Shown one piece after another: positions 51,799-59,785 of a stretch of 64,000 bases of DNA. The notes under the pieces are model-generated. The model had not been told where the DNA came from and did not search any database. It saw only the letters and a program-made list of their open reading frames with translations. The translations under genes were made by a program, and so were the position numbers. How positions within the stretch are numbered: the stretch's first letter is position 1; every line of letters begins with the position of its first letter. Origin of the DNA: Arthrobacter sp. NtRootA1 (GTDB lineage: Bacteria; Actinomycetota; Actinomycetes; Actinomycetales; Micrococcaceae); the NCBI RefSeq assembly GCF_019976975.1, contig NZ_AP024630.1, positions 2,666,001-2,730,000 of the forward strand, given 5' to 3'.

Positions 51799-54192
51799 CT
51801 AGCTTCGCAGGGAGGCTTCCTTGGCCATCGACGCGGGTGTCCAGCGGAGGTGGGTGGTTGTTTGTTCGGTGTCGGGTTCTTTTAGGAGGGACAGGCGGGG
51901 GCGGATGGCGTCGGTGCGGGTGGTGGGGGGTTTGCGGCGGCCGGCGCGGAATTGCGGGATCCATTGCGCGCCGGGGCCGTGGTATTCCTGTTCGGCTGCG
52001 GCGTGCAGGGTCCATTGGGGGTCGTAGAGGTGGGTGCGGCCCAGTGCGATGAGGTCCGCCCGGCCGGCGAGGAGGATGGAGTTCACGTCGTCGTAGCTGG
52101 AGATCGCGCCGACGGCGATCACGGCCACCCCTGCGGGGGCGGCGACTTCCTGGCGGATACGGTCCGCGAACGGGGTTTGGTAGGAGCGGCCGAACGCGGG
52201 TTTTTCTTCCTTGGCGACCTGGCCGGTGGACACGTCCAGCCCGGCCGCGCCGTGCTCCACGAATGCCTTCGCGATCGCCACGGAATCATCGGAGGTGTTC
52301 CCGCCTTCGATCCAGTCCGTCGCGGAGATCCGCACCGTGACCGGTTTGTGGGCGGGCCACACCGCGCGGACGGCGTCGAAGACTTCCAGCGGGAACCGCA
52401 ACCGGTTGGCCAGGCTGCCGCCGTATTCGTCGGTGCGCTGGTTCGAGACCGGGGAGAGGAAGGAGGAGAGCAGGTAGCCGTGCGCGGCGTGGACCTCGAG
52501 CAGGTCAAAGCCGGCCTCATCGGCGCGGATCGTGGCGGCGACGAACTCGTCCCGGATGGTGTCCATCCCGGCACGGTCCAGCTCAACCGGGGTCTGGTTC
52601 TCCGGCCCGTACGGCACTGGGGACGGGCCGACAGCGGTCCAGTTGCCGGTTTCGAGGGGCTGGTCGATACCTTCCCACATGAGTTTCGTGGAGCCCTTCC
52701 GTCCGGAGTGGCCCAGCTGCGCGCCGATCTTCGCGGTGGAGCGGGCGTGGACGAAGTCCACGATTTCCTTCCAGCTCTCCCGCTGCTCGTCCGTGTAGAG
52801 GCCGGAGCAGCCCGGGGTGATGCGCCCGGTTTCGGACACGCACACCATCTCGGTCATGACCAGACCCGCCCCGCCGAGGGCCTTGGAGCCGAGGTGGACT
52901 TTGTGGAAGTCCCCCGGGATCCCGTCGGTCGCGGAGTACATGTCCATGGGCGAGACCACAATGCGGTTCTTCAACTCCAGACCGCCGATGGTGTAGGGCT
53001 GGAACATGGCCGGCGTGACCTGGGCCAGGCCCTGGGACTCGGCGAAGTTCCGGTCCACGGCGTCCGCGAACTCGGGGTCGCGCAGGCGCAGGTTTTCCTG
53101 GGTGATACGGCGGCTTCGGGTGAGCAGGTTGAACGCGAACCGGGTAGGGTCCTGGTCCTTGTACTGCCCGATCCGCTCAAACCACTCCAGGGATGCCTGC
53201 GCCGCGCGCTGGGTCGAGGCGACCACGGGACGCCTCTCAGCCTCATAGGCCTCCAAGGCTTGTTCCACTGTGGGGTGCTCGTGCAGGCACGCGGCCAGGG
53301 CCAGGGAATCTTCCATGGCCAGCTTCGTCCCGGATCCGATCGAGAAATGCGCGGTATGGGCCGCGTCGCCGAGCAGCACCACGTTGCCCTTGCGCCAGCT
53401 CTGGTTCCGCACCGTGGTGAAGTTGATCCACTTGGAATTGTTCGACAAGACCTCGTACCCGTCCAGTTCCTCCGCGAAAAGGGTGCGGATCTTCGCGATC
53501 GCCTTCTCATCCGACACCCCGGGAGGGAAAACCTCGTCCGCGGTCTCATCGAAGCCCGCCGCGTGCCAGACGTCCTGGTGCATTTCCACAATGAACGTCG
53601 AGCCCTCATCGGAGTACGGGTAGCCGTGGATCTGCATCACACCGAACTCGGTGTCCTTGACGAAGAACTTGAAAGCCTCGAACACCTGGTCCGTGCCCAG
53701 CCACATGAACTTATTGGACCGCGGATCCAGGTCCGGGCCGAACGCGTCCGCGTACTTGGCGCGGATCTGCGAATTCACCCCGTCCGCGGCGAGCACCAAA
53801 TCATAGTTCGCCTCCAGATCCTCGATGGCCGGGGCCATGGTGGAGAACCGGACATCCACGCCCAACTCCAGGCACCGGCGCTGCAGCAACTCCAGCAGTT
53901 CCTTGCGGCTCATCGCCGCGAACCCCTGCCCGCCCACCGTCATCATTTCGCCACGGAAATGGATATCAATATCGGACCACCGCGCGAACCGGCGACTCAT
54001 GTACTCCGCCACCACCGGATCAGCGTTACCAATCCCGCCCAGGGTCTCATCGGAAAACACCACACCAAACCCAAACGTGTCACTGGCAGCATTGCGCTCC
54101 CACAACGTGATCTCATGCGACGGATCCAACTGCTTCATCAAAGCCGCGAAATACAACCCGCCCGGGCCGCCTCCAACAATAGCGATCTTCAT
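51799..54192 (-). CDS. 2-aminobenzoyl-CoA (or salicylyl-CoA) monooxygenase/reductase, two-domain
   Basis: 797 residues from the ATG with AAGGAG seven bases upstream. Residues 1-380 are a flavoprotein monooxygenase: AIVGGGPGGLYFAALM (FAD loop), VLAADGVNSQIRAKY (DG motif), VVLLGDAAHTAHFSIGSGTKLAMEDSLAL (GD motif). From about 400 an Old Yellow Enzyme domain begins: PYTIGGLELKNRIVVSPMDMY, GAQLGHSGRKG, FDLLEVHAAHGYLLSSFLSP, NQRTDEYGGSLANR. This fusion is known from aerobic anthranilate degradation through CoA thioesters (ACMR). The reaction is hydroxylation and ring reduction of 2-aminobenzoyl-CoA. The PaaX-type regulator and tandem operators lie just upstream. The CoA ligase is not in the window. 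Salicylyl-CoA is the alternative substrate. Confidence 0.87.
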   Translation of the reverse strand: MKIAIVGGGPGGLYFAALMKQLDPSHEITLWERNAASDTFGFGVVFSDETLGGIGNADPVVAEYMSRRFARWSDIDIHFRGEMMTVGGQGFAAMSRKELLELLQRRCLELGVDVRFSTMAPAIEDLEANYDLVLAADGVNSQIRAKYADAFGPDLDPRSNKFMWLGTDQVFEAFKFFVKDTEFGVMQIHGYPYSDEGSTFIVEMHQDVWHAAGFDETADEVFPPGVSDEKAIAKIRTLFAEELDGYEVLSNNSKWINFTTVRNQSWRKGNVVLLGDAAHTAHFSIGSGTKLAMEDSLALAACLHEHPTVEQALEAYEAERRPVVASTQRAAQASLEWFERIGQYKDQDPTRFAFNLLTRSRRITQENLRLRDPEFADAVDRNFAESQGLAQVTPAMFQPYTIGGLELKNRIVVSPMDMYSATDGIPGDFHKVHLGSKALGGAGLVMTEMVCVSETGRITPGCSGLYTDEQRESWKEIVDFVHARSTAKIGAQLGHSGRKGSTKLMWEGIDQPLETGNWTAVGPSPVPYGPENQTPVELDRAGMDTIRDEFVAATIRADEAGFDLLEVHAAHGYLLSSFLSPVSNQRTDEYGGSLANRLRFPLEVFDAVRAVWPAHKPVTVRISATDWIEGGNTSDDSVAIAKAFVEHGAAGLDVSTGQVAKEEKPAFGRSYQTPFADRIRQEVAAPAGVAVIAVGAISSYDDVNSILLAGRADLIALGRTHLYDPQWTLHAAAEQEYHGPGAQWIPQFRAGRRKPPTTRTDAIRPRLSLLKEPDTEQTTTHLRWTPASMAKEASLRS

Positions 54193-54260
54193 GCTCATGC
54201 TCCTTCTCAAGCCTGGGCTGCGCGGCCGCGTGGGCCAGGGTCCATCTGACGATTGTGAGG

Positions 54261-54289
54261 ATATGTCGATTTTTTTACGATCGTCATAT
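54261..54289. promoter_or_regulatory. Putative PaaX-type operator, copy A
   Basis: ATATGTCGAT and ATCGTCATAT flank nine T-rich bases: ten-base arms with one mismatch. It lies 68 bases upstream of the monooxygenase/reductase ATG. Confidence 0.68.
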
Positions 54290-54350
54290 ACACAGAAGTT
54301 AGCACGCCACCAAAGCCCAAACAAGACCGCGCGGGTGATTCGCCAAAAAC

Positions 54351-54379
54351 ATATGTCGATCTATTTACGATCGTCACTG
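54351..54379. promoter_or_regulatory. Putative PaaX-type operator, copy B
   Basis: The same left arm ATATGTCGAT, the same nine-base spacing, and ATCGTCAC as right arm. It lies exactly 90 bases from copy A and about 80 bases before the small gene on the other side, so both transcription units may be controlled together. Confidence 0.66.
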
Positions 54380-54461
54380 ACGCGATATAAAGTGGTGTTT
54401 GGAAGCATGAGGGCGCCGCAAGTGGTGATCCGCTCCGCATCCCCGTACTAAGGAGACAAAG

Positions 54462-54602
54462 ATGTCTGGTTCACGCTCTGATGAGATCAAGGAAAATTCA
54501 CCCGAACTAACCATGGGCGCTTTGCTCGATGAAGAGTTCCGCTCCGTATTCGACGGGACGACGCCGGTTGCCACGCCGTGGGCTGGCCTGATCTTCATTT
54601 AG
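54462..54602 (+). CDS. 46-residue protein gene downstream of the tandem operators
   Basis: AAGGAG lies six bases before the ATG, among the best sites in the window. The product begins MSGSRSDEIKENSPELTMGA, continues LLDEEFRSVFDGTTPVATPW, and ends with AGLIFI and a TAG. It is charged in the first half, hydrophobic at the tail, with one Trp and no Cys. No known family recognised; leader peptide, small regulator or modified-peptide precursor are all possible. It lies between the divergent promoter and the PaaX-family gene, 115 bases upstream of the latter. Confidence 0.6.
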   Translation: MSGSRSDEIKENSPELTMGALLDEEFRSVFDGTTPVATPWAGLIFI

Positions 54603-54717
54603 ACACCGTTTGCACTAAACCCTGCATGTACAGCAGCTAGGGCCGTGAAAAGCGCGTCCAATCGGGGATGTAGCCTAAGACTCTAAGTCCATCCCTAACC
54701 AATTGAGGTAGCGCTGA

Positions 54718-55608
54718 ATGGCCAAGGCCGCCGCGCCCGACGTTGCCCCGACGCCGCGCCATCAACACCTGATCGTCACTGTGTATGGCTTGTATGCCCG
54801 CCATCAGGACGGCACGTTCGCGATCGCGGACCTCGTGCAGCTCCTCGGGGACCTGGGAGTCGAATCAGCGGGCGTGCGTTCTTCCGTGTCGCGGTTGAAG
54901 AAACGCGGAGTCCTGGTCAGCGTGAAACGGGGAAATTCTGCGGCTTACAAACTTTCGCCGGAACTCGAGGATGTTTTCAGCGCCGGCGACGAACGGATTT
55001 TCGCTCCCCGCCGTGCAGACAAAGACGACGCCTGGCTCCTTGCCTCCTTCTCAGTCCCCGAGACACAGCGACACCTGCGGCACAAGCTCCGGAGCATATT
55101 GACACGTATTGGCTGCGGCCAGGTGTCTCCGGGGTTGTGGATCGCACCCGGAAATCTTGCGCCCGACGTCGAACACCAGCTGCGGCGGGCCGGGCTCATG
55201 GACTATGTGGAACTCTTCAGGGCAACCCACCTGACCGGCGGCCACCTGGAGGAGAAAGTGGGCCAATGGTGGGATCTGCCATCGTTGGAGGCCCTATATT
55301 CGGACTTCATTGCACGGCATCAGCTCGTACTCCGTCGCTGGGAGGACCACGATGAGGAGGCCGGGCAGGCCGAACTGCTGAAGCAGGCCTTCGTGGATTA
55401 CGTTCCCATGGTCACGCAGTGGCGGAGGCTTCCGTATATGGACCCCGGGCTCCCCGAAGAATACCTGCCGGAAAATTGGCATGGGCTGGCCGCACAGGAG
55501 CTCTTCACGAAGCTGCACCAACTGCTAGGTCCGAAGGCCCATGAATATGCGCTGTCCATCGTTGGGTCACCTGCGAAATCAGATGTGCCAGCAGTAACAA
55601 CTGTGTGA
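54718..55608 (+). CDS. PaaX-family transcriptional regulator
   Basis: 296 residues; GAGGT upstream of the ATG. An N-terminal winged helix (LIVTVYGLYARH, VESAGVRSSVSRLKKRGVLVSVKR) is followed by the PaaX central and C-terminal domains (LWIAPGNLAPDVEHQLRRAGL, PYMDPGLPEEYLPENWHGLAAQELF). PaaX proteins sense aryl-CoA esters and repress aromatic-CoA pathways. The likely ligand is 2-aminobenzoyl-CoA, and the tandem 29-bp palindromes are its probable sites. It may also control the convergent indole-type operon. Confidence 0.9.
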   Translation: MAKAAAPDVAPTPRHQHLIVTVYGLYARHQDGTFAIADLVQLLGDLGVESAGVRSSVSRLKKRGVLVSVKRGNSAAYKLSPELEDVFSAGDERIFAPRRADKDDAWLLASFSVPETQRHLRHKLRSILTRIGCGQVSPGLWIAPGNLAPDVEHQLRRAGLMDYVELFRATHLTGGHLEEKVGQWWDLPSLEALYSDFIARHQLVLRRWEDHDEEAGQAELLKQAFVDYVPMVTQWRRLPYMDPGLPEEYLPENWHGLAAQELFTKLHQLLGPKAHEYALSIVGSPAKSDVPAVTTV

Positions 55609-55622
55609 AGTACGCAACCGAG

Positions 55623-55658
55623 AAAAGGGTTGGGGCAGCATTGCGCCCCAACCCTTTT
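55623..55658. terminator. Bidirectional terminator between the PaaX-family and ThDP genes
   Basis: AAAAGGGTTGGGGC and its full complement form a 14-bp stem with an eight-base loop. A- and T-rich ends give proper terminator shape on both strands. Confidence 0.92.
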
Positions 55659-55677
55659 ACAAGGAGCCGTCCCGGGA

Positions 55678-57354
55678 TCAGTGTCCTTGGAAGGCCTCCG
55701 CCAGCCACCAGGAGCCACCGTCCGAGGCGATCTTGGCATCGATCACCAGGGGCCGGTCCCGTCCGCCGTCCCTGAAGGCTGCAACCCATTCCCGTACTGG
55801 CTGAAGGTCCTCAAGAGTCCTGACTGTCACGCCGTCGGCTCCGTATCCCCGGGCGATTGCGGCAATATCCGTCTCGGGGAAGGACACGCTCCCCAATTCC
55901 TCTTGCGGGTGGTGTTCGGCGAAGTGGTGGACCTCAGCGCCGTATGCGGCATCGTTGTAGACGATGCAGACCAGCGGCAGCTTCAGCCGTACGGCGGTCT
56001 CCAGCTCGCTGATGCCCATTAGGAACCCACCGTCTCCGGCACCCAGGACGGGCAATCGATGTGGTTGCGCTATTGCAGCGCCAATTGCCGTGTAGAGGCC
56101 AATGCCAATCGCCTGGAACGCTTGGGTAAAACAGAATCCGAATTCGTCCGGAACCGCCAGGTACTGGCTGGGGTAGCCCATGAAGTTGCCCGAATCCACT
56201 GCGAGGATCCTGTCTGCGGGAAGGATTGTATCCAGTTCCCGACTGATCACCCGTGGATCGATCGACGTCGCAGTGCCAAGGTCCGGAGTCTCCACGTCCC
56301 GCCACCGCGAACTCTGTTTGATGGCGAGGGCGTTCTGCTCAGTGCGGTACTTTTCCGCCGCTGCAGGCTGGGTCGTCCTGAGCACTTCCAGGGCGTCGTC
56401 GGCCGTGAGGGCGGAATCACCCAGCACGCCAAGTGTGATCTGCCTGTTGGCGCCCAACGAGGAATCTTCGACGTCGATCTGGACTACTTTTGTCCCGGTA
56501 GAGATCAGCCTGCCGTGACGCATAGTCCACATATTCAGGGTGCAACCCCACCCGACAATCAGGTCCGCTGAGGTAATGAGCTCCGCGGTTAAAGGGGAGG
56601 AGAACCCGCCGGAGATGCCCAAATTGTGCGAATCGCCGTTGAACAGCCCATTGGCCACGGCCGAGGTCGCCACGAGTGCCCCCGCATGCCGGGCAAGGGC
56701 CAGGATGGAATCCCGGGCGCCCCTGCCGCCGCGGCCCGCTACAAACACGGGCCGTTTCGCATTGGAAATCAGCTCTACCAGCTGGTTCACTGCACGGGTA
56801 TCCGGACGAAGCCGCACCGGCACAGGCACGACGACGGTACTCACCGTGTCTGCGGCCGTTCCGCTTTGGACATCCAAAGGCAAGCTGAGGACCACGGTCC
56901 TGCGCTCATTCACCGCTGTTCGAAATGCCCGGACGGTGTCCGCTACAGCCGTTTCGGGGGAGTGGATCCGTTCCGCCACGGCCCCTACGCTGCGTGCCAG
57001 TGCATCTTGGTCGATCTTGAAGTTGGACCGGATAGCTGCCGCCTGCGTATCGGCCGTCAGCACGATCATGGGTGTTCGGCTCTTGGCAGCTTCCCCGACG
57101 CCGGTGATCGCGTTGGTCAGGCCACATCCTTGGTGTGTGGTCACCACGCCCACCTTGCCCGACATCCTGGAGTAAGCATCGGCCATGGTGGCAGCGCCGC
57201 CCTCATGGCGGGCCGCGGTGTAGGGAATTCCGGCGTTCATCAAGGTGCTGGTGACGTCGAAGTTGCCGCTTCCCACCACCCCGAAGACGTGGCCGACTCC
57301 CAGCTTTGCCAGTGTCTGGCCCACCAGCGTGGAGACCCTTACCTGCTCGCTCAT
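55678..57354 (-). CDS. Thiamine-diphosphate-dependent enzyme, acetolactate synthase/benzoylformate decarboxylase superfamily
   Basis: 558 residues. The N-terminal PYR domain carries the cofactor-activating Glu in ARHEGGAATMADAYSRMSG, the middle domain PVFVAGRGGRGA, and the C-terminal PP domain the Mg-ThDP motif GDGGFLMGISELETAVRL...VYNDAAYG. It overlaps the isatin-hydrolase-type gene as ATGA, so the two act in one pathway. Isatinate is 2-aminobenzoylformate, close to the substrate of benzoylformate decarboxylase. I therefore infer decarboxylation of isatinate, giving 2-aminobenzaldehyde or, with an oxidant, anthranilate. This step is not established. A housekeeping acetolactate synthase is unlikely here. 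Confidence 0.82.
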   Translation of the reverse strand: MSEQVRVSTLVGQTLAKLGVGHVFGVVGSGNFDVTSTLMNAGIPYTAARHEGGAATMADAYSRMSGKVGVVTTHQGCGLTNAITGVGEAAKSRTPMIVLTADTQAAAIRSNFKIDQDALARSVGAVAERIHSPETAVADTVRAFRTAVNERRTVVLSLPLDVQSGTAADTVSTVVVPVPVRLRPDTRAVNQLVELISNAKRPVFVAGRGGRGARDSILALARHAGALVATSAVANGLFNGDSHNLGISGGFSSPLTAELITSADLIVGWGCTLNMWTMRHGRLISTGTKVVQIDVEDSSLGANRQITLGVLGDSALTADDALEVLRTTQPAAAEKYRTEQNALAIKQSSRWRDVETPDLGTATSIDPRVISRELDTILPADRILAVDSGNFMGYPSQYLAVPDEFGFCFTQAFQAIGIGLYTAIGAAIAQPHRLPVLGAGDGGFLMGISELETAVRLKLPLVCIVYNDAAYGAEVHHFAEHHPQEELGSVSFPETDIAAIARGYGADGVTVRTLEDLQPVREWVAAFRDGGRDRPLVIDAKIASDGGSWWLAEAFQGH

Positions 57355-58163
57355 GCGCCGGGCTCCGATGCGGTGCTTTCCGTCTTTGCTGAGTTGTCAA
57401 CCAGTGCATAAACGCGGCTGGGGCTCCCCGTCCCGCCGACGATGGGCAGGGGTGCAACCACCAGTGTCGCGCCGGTGACCGGGAGGCGATCAACGTTCCG
57501 CAGCGACGTCACACCATATTTGTCAGCGCCGAGCAGGAACGAATGGACCGGGAACATCGGATCCAGTGTTGCGGCCTGGCCAGCATCAATGCCGACCGTT
57601 TCCACGCCGAAGCCGCTGATGGAGGCGTTTCCGGCGAGCCATTTGGCACCCGCCGCGGAGACCCCGGGTGTGTGGGGGCCGGCGTCGTCAGCGTTCATGA
57701 AATCCGATGCGTTACCGCCGCGGGCGGACCAGCCGGTGCGGAAGATGACCCAGCAGTTTTCCGGGAAAGGGCCATGGTCCTGCTGCCACTGCTCGAAGTG
57801 TTCGGGTTCCAGCAGGAAGTCGGCGTCCTGTGCAGCTTCGGCGGTCTTGTCAATCACCACAGCCGGCCCCACCAGGCGGTAGGGCTCGATCTGGTCAACG
57901 GATTTCCCGTCCTTGCCCGTGATCCAGTGGACGGGAGCGTCCAGATGTGTACCGGCGTGTTCGCCCACCGTGACGTCGTTCCACGCCCAGGCCGGTCCGG
58001 CGTCGTCGAAATTGCTGACGGGAGTGAGCGAGAGTCCAACCGTGTTGGCCAAGGGTTGGGGAAGATTCAGAATCGGGGTGTCACCGCTGAGTGGCGTGGT
58101 GAGGTCGACGACGTCGATGGCGCCGGATGACAAGGCTGCGGTGAGCTCATTTAGAACAGACAT
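57351..58163 (-). CDS. Cyclase-family hydrolase, probable isatin hydrolase
   Basis: 270 residues; AGGAG before the ATG. The family signature HAGTHLDAPVHW near residue 75 gives the HxGTHxDxPxH manganese/zinc site. IDVVDLTTPLSGDTPI and NCWVIFRTGWSARG complete the kynurenine formamidase/isatin hydrolase fold. Isatin hydrolase opens isatin to isatinate. The neighbouring indole-type monooxygenases make isatin a natural substrate. Kynurenine formamidase is the main alternative, but no kynurenine genes are near. Confidence 0.8.
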   Translation of the reverse strand: MSVLNELTAALSSGAIDVVDLTTPLSGDTPILNLPQPLANTVGLSLTPVSNFDDAGPAWAWNDVTVGEHAGTHLDAPVHWITGKDGKSVDQIEPYRLVGPAVVIDKTAEAAQDADFLLEPEHFEQWQQDHGPFPENCWVIFRTGWSARGGNASDFMNADDAGPHTPGVSAAGAKWLAGNASISGFGVETVGIDAGQAATLDPMFPVHSFLLGADKYGVTSLRNVDRLPVTGATLVVAPLPIVGGTGSPSRVYALVDNSAKTESTASEPGA

Positions 58164-58191
58164 TGTTCTCCTGTCGGGTTGATGTGTGGGT

Positions 58192-59784
58192 TCATTTCAG
58201 TTTCTGGGCAACTAAATGCCCCGATCCGCCGGACAGCCCGGGACCGGGGTGGGTGGAAGCGCCAATGTGCCACAAGCCCTTGACGGGGGTTTTGTGGTTT
58301 GCGGCCTGGGGGAAGGGCCGCCAGAGGAGGTTTTGGAAGAGTTCCGCGGATCCGCCGTACGGATCGCCGTTGACGGCATTGGGGTTTTCCGCAGCCAGAT
58401 CGGTCGGTGCCAGGATGTCCCAGGCCAGGACGGAGGCCCTGGTGCCTGGCGCGAATTGTTCGAGCCTGGTCAGGACGCGTTCCATGTACTGTTCCTTAAG
58501 TTCCTGTGTCCAGCCGCCGTCCACGGCGAGCGACCCTGCCGCATCCGCTACCGGCGAGAACGGCACTTCCTGTAACTGCAGCCATAGTGTCGCTTTGCCT
58601 GCGGGGGCCCGGGAAGGATCCAGGACGCACTGCTGACCTACGACGACGGTAGGTTCCGTAGGCAACAGCCCCGCTTCGGCTTGGGCGCAAGCAATTGCAG
58701 TACTGTCCGAACCGTTGCTCAGGTGAACCAGGGGCACGGAATCCAAACGCGGATCGGTCCATTGGACCGGTTTATCCAAAGCCAGGTGGATCTGCATGGC
58801 CCCGCGGCCATTCTGGTAGCGTGCGGCTGCTTCGGCCAACCCGGCTGGTGGCTGGCGCAACAGCTTGGAATACAGCGCCTGGGGCGACACATTTGCGAGC
58901 ACGGTCTGTGCGCTGACCAGGCCCTTGGAGGTTTTCACGCCTGTTGCACCTTTGGAGCCGACCAGGATTTCCTCGGCTTCGGTGTCCAGCATGATCCGGA
59001 CGCCTTTATCCCTCAGAAGGGCCTCAAAAGCAGCGATGAAATTCGAGGCCCCTCCTTTGACGACAGGCAAGCCAAAGCTGTGCATGCTCAAGGCCATGAC
59101 CGGAAGCATGACGCCGCCGGTCGCTTGGTCGGGGCCGAGGCCTGCGTGAAGGAGCCAAGGGGACCAGAGCTGGTCGGTTTGCCATCCGTTGAAGCGGCTG
59201 CGGAGATAGTTGCGGCCGCTCATGACGGAATCCCGGACGAAGGCCTCAGTACCCTTGACTTTTCCTCGCTTCAAAGCGCCGGCGGCGATCCTCAGCACGT
59301 CTTTGAACGAGCGGAGTTCAGCACCGAACGCACCGAAAATGGTCCCTGCATTGCGGCCGAGGTCCTCCAACATCGCCAGGTAGGCGCCTTCGTCTCCGTT
59401 CTCCTGCAACGCAGCTGCAGTGAGTGCCGGGTCGCGATGGGCCATGACCACCCTGTGTTGCCCCGTCTTTGGATCGGCTGCCACGCTGGCCGTCACCGCG
59501 CCGTCGGAATTGCAGTATTCCAATCCCCTCGCATGCAGCTCGCTTCCCAAAGCCTGGTAAGCCCCTCCGGAAACGAACAGGGGGTGCCAGGAGGAGAAGG
59601 AATCGTGGATGAACCCGGGCAGCGTGCGTTCCGCTGAATGGATGAAGCCGCCCAGCCTGCCACCCCGTTCAATGAGGCAGACGCGCTTCCCGGCCATGGC
59701 AAGCTCCGCGGCGGCTACCAGGGAGTTGATCCCCGAACCAATGATGGCAATATCGGTCGAGTCCGTCATGGAGGGCACCGTCAT
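58192..59784 (-). CDS. FAD-dependent oxidoreductase, phytoene-desaturase/PYROXD2-like
   Basis: 530 residues from an ATG two bases after the StyA2B stop; the ATG five codons on is an alternative. FAD loop: IAIIGSGINSLVAAAELAMAG followed by VCLIERGGRLGG. The C-terminus GLWHIGASTHPGPGLSGGSG is the second dinucleotide-binding region typical of the PYROXD2/carotenoid oxidase group. It may oxidise an indoxyl or dihydrodiol intermediate to the dioxo level. In this operon it has no other obvious role; this remains inference. Confidence 0.83.
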   Translation of the reverse strand: MTVPSMTDSTDIAIIGSGINSLVAAAELAMAGKRVCLIERGGRLGGFIHSAERTLPGFIHDSFSSWHPLFVSGGAYQALGSELHARGLEYCNSDGAVTASVAADPKTGQHRVVMAHRDPALTAAALQENGDEGAYLAMLEDLGRNAGTIFGAFGAELRSFKDVLRIAAGALKRGKVKGTEAFVRDSVMSGRNYLRSRFNGWQTDQLWSPWLLHAGLGPDQATGGVMLPVMALSMHSFGLPVVKGGASNFIAAFEALLRDKGVRIMLDTEAEEILVGSKGATGVKTSKGLVSAQTVLANVSPQALYSKLLRQPPAGLAEAAARYQNGRGAMQIHLALDKPVQWTDPRLDSVPLVHLSNGSDSTAIACAQAEAGLLPTEPTVVVGQQCVLDPSRAPAGKATLWLQLQEVPFSPVADAAGSLAVDGGWTQELKEQYMERVLTRLEQFAPGTRASVLAWDILAPTDLAAENPNAVNGDPYGGSAELFQNLLWRPFPQAANHKTPVKGLWHIGASTHPGPGLSGGSGHLVAQKLK

Positions 59785-59785
59785 C

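Noticed and set aside
51952..54249. 765-codon plus-strand frame opposite the monooxygenase/reductase gene
   Set aside because: Antisense shadow caused by third-position GC bias; composition is His/Arg/Gly-rich without a fold.
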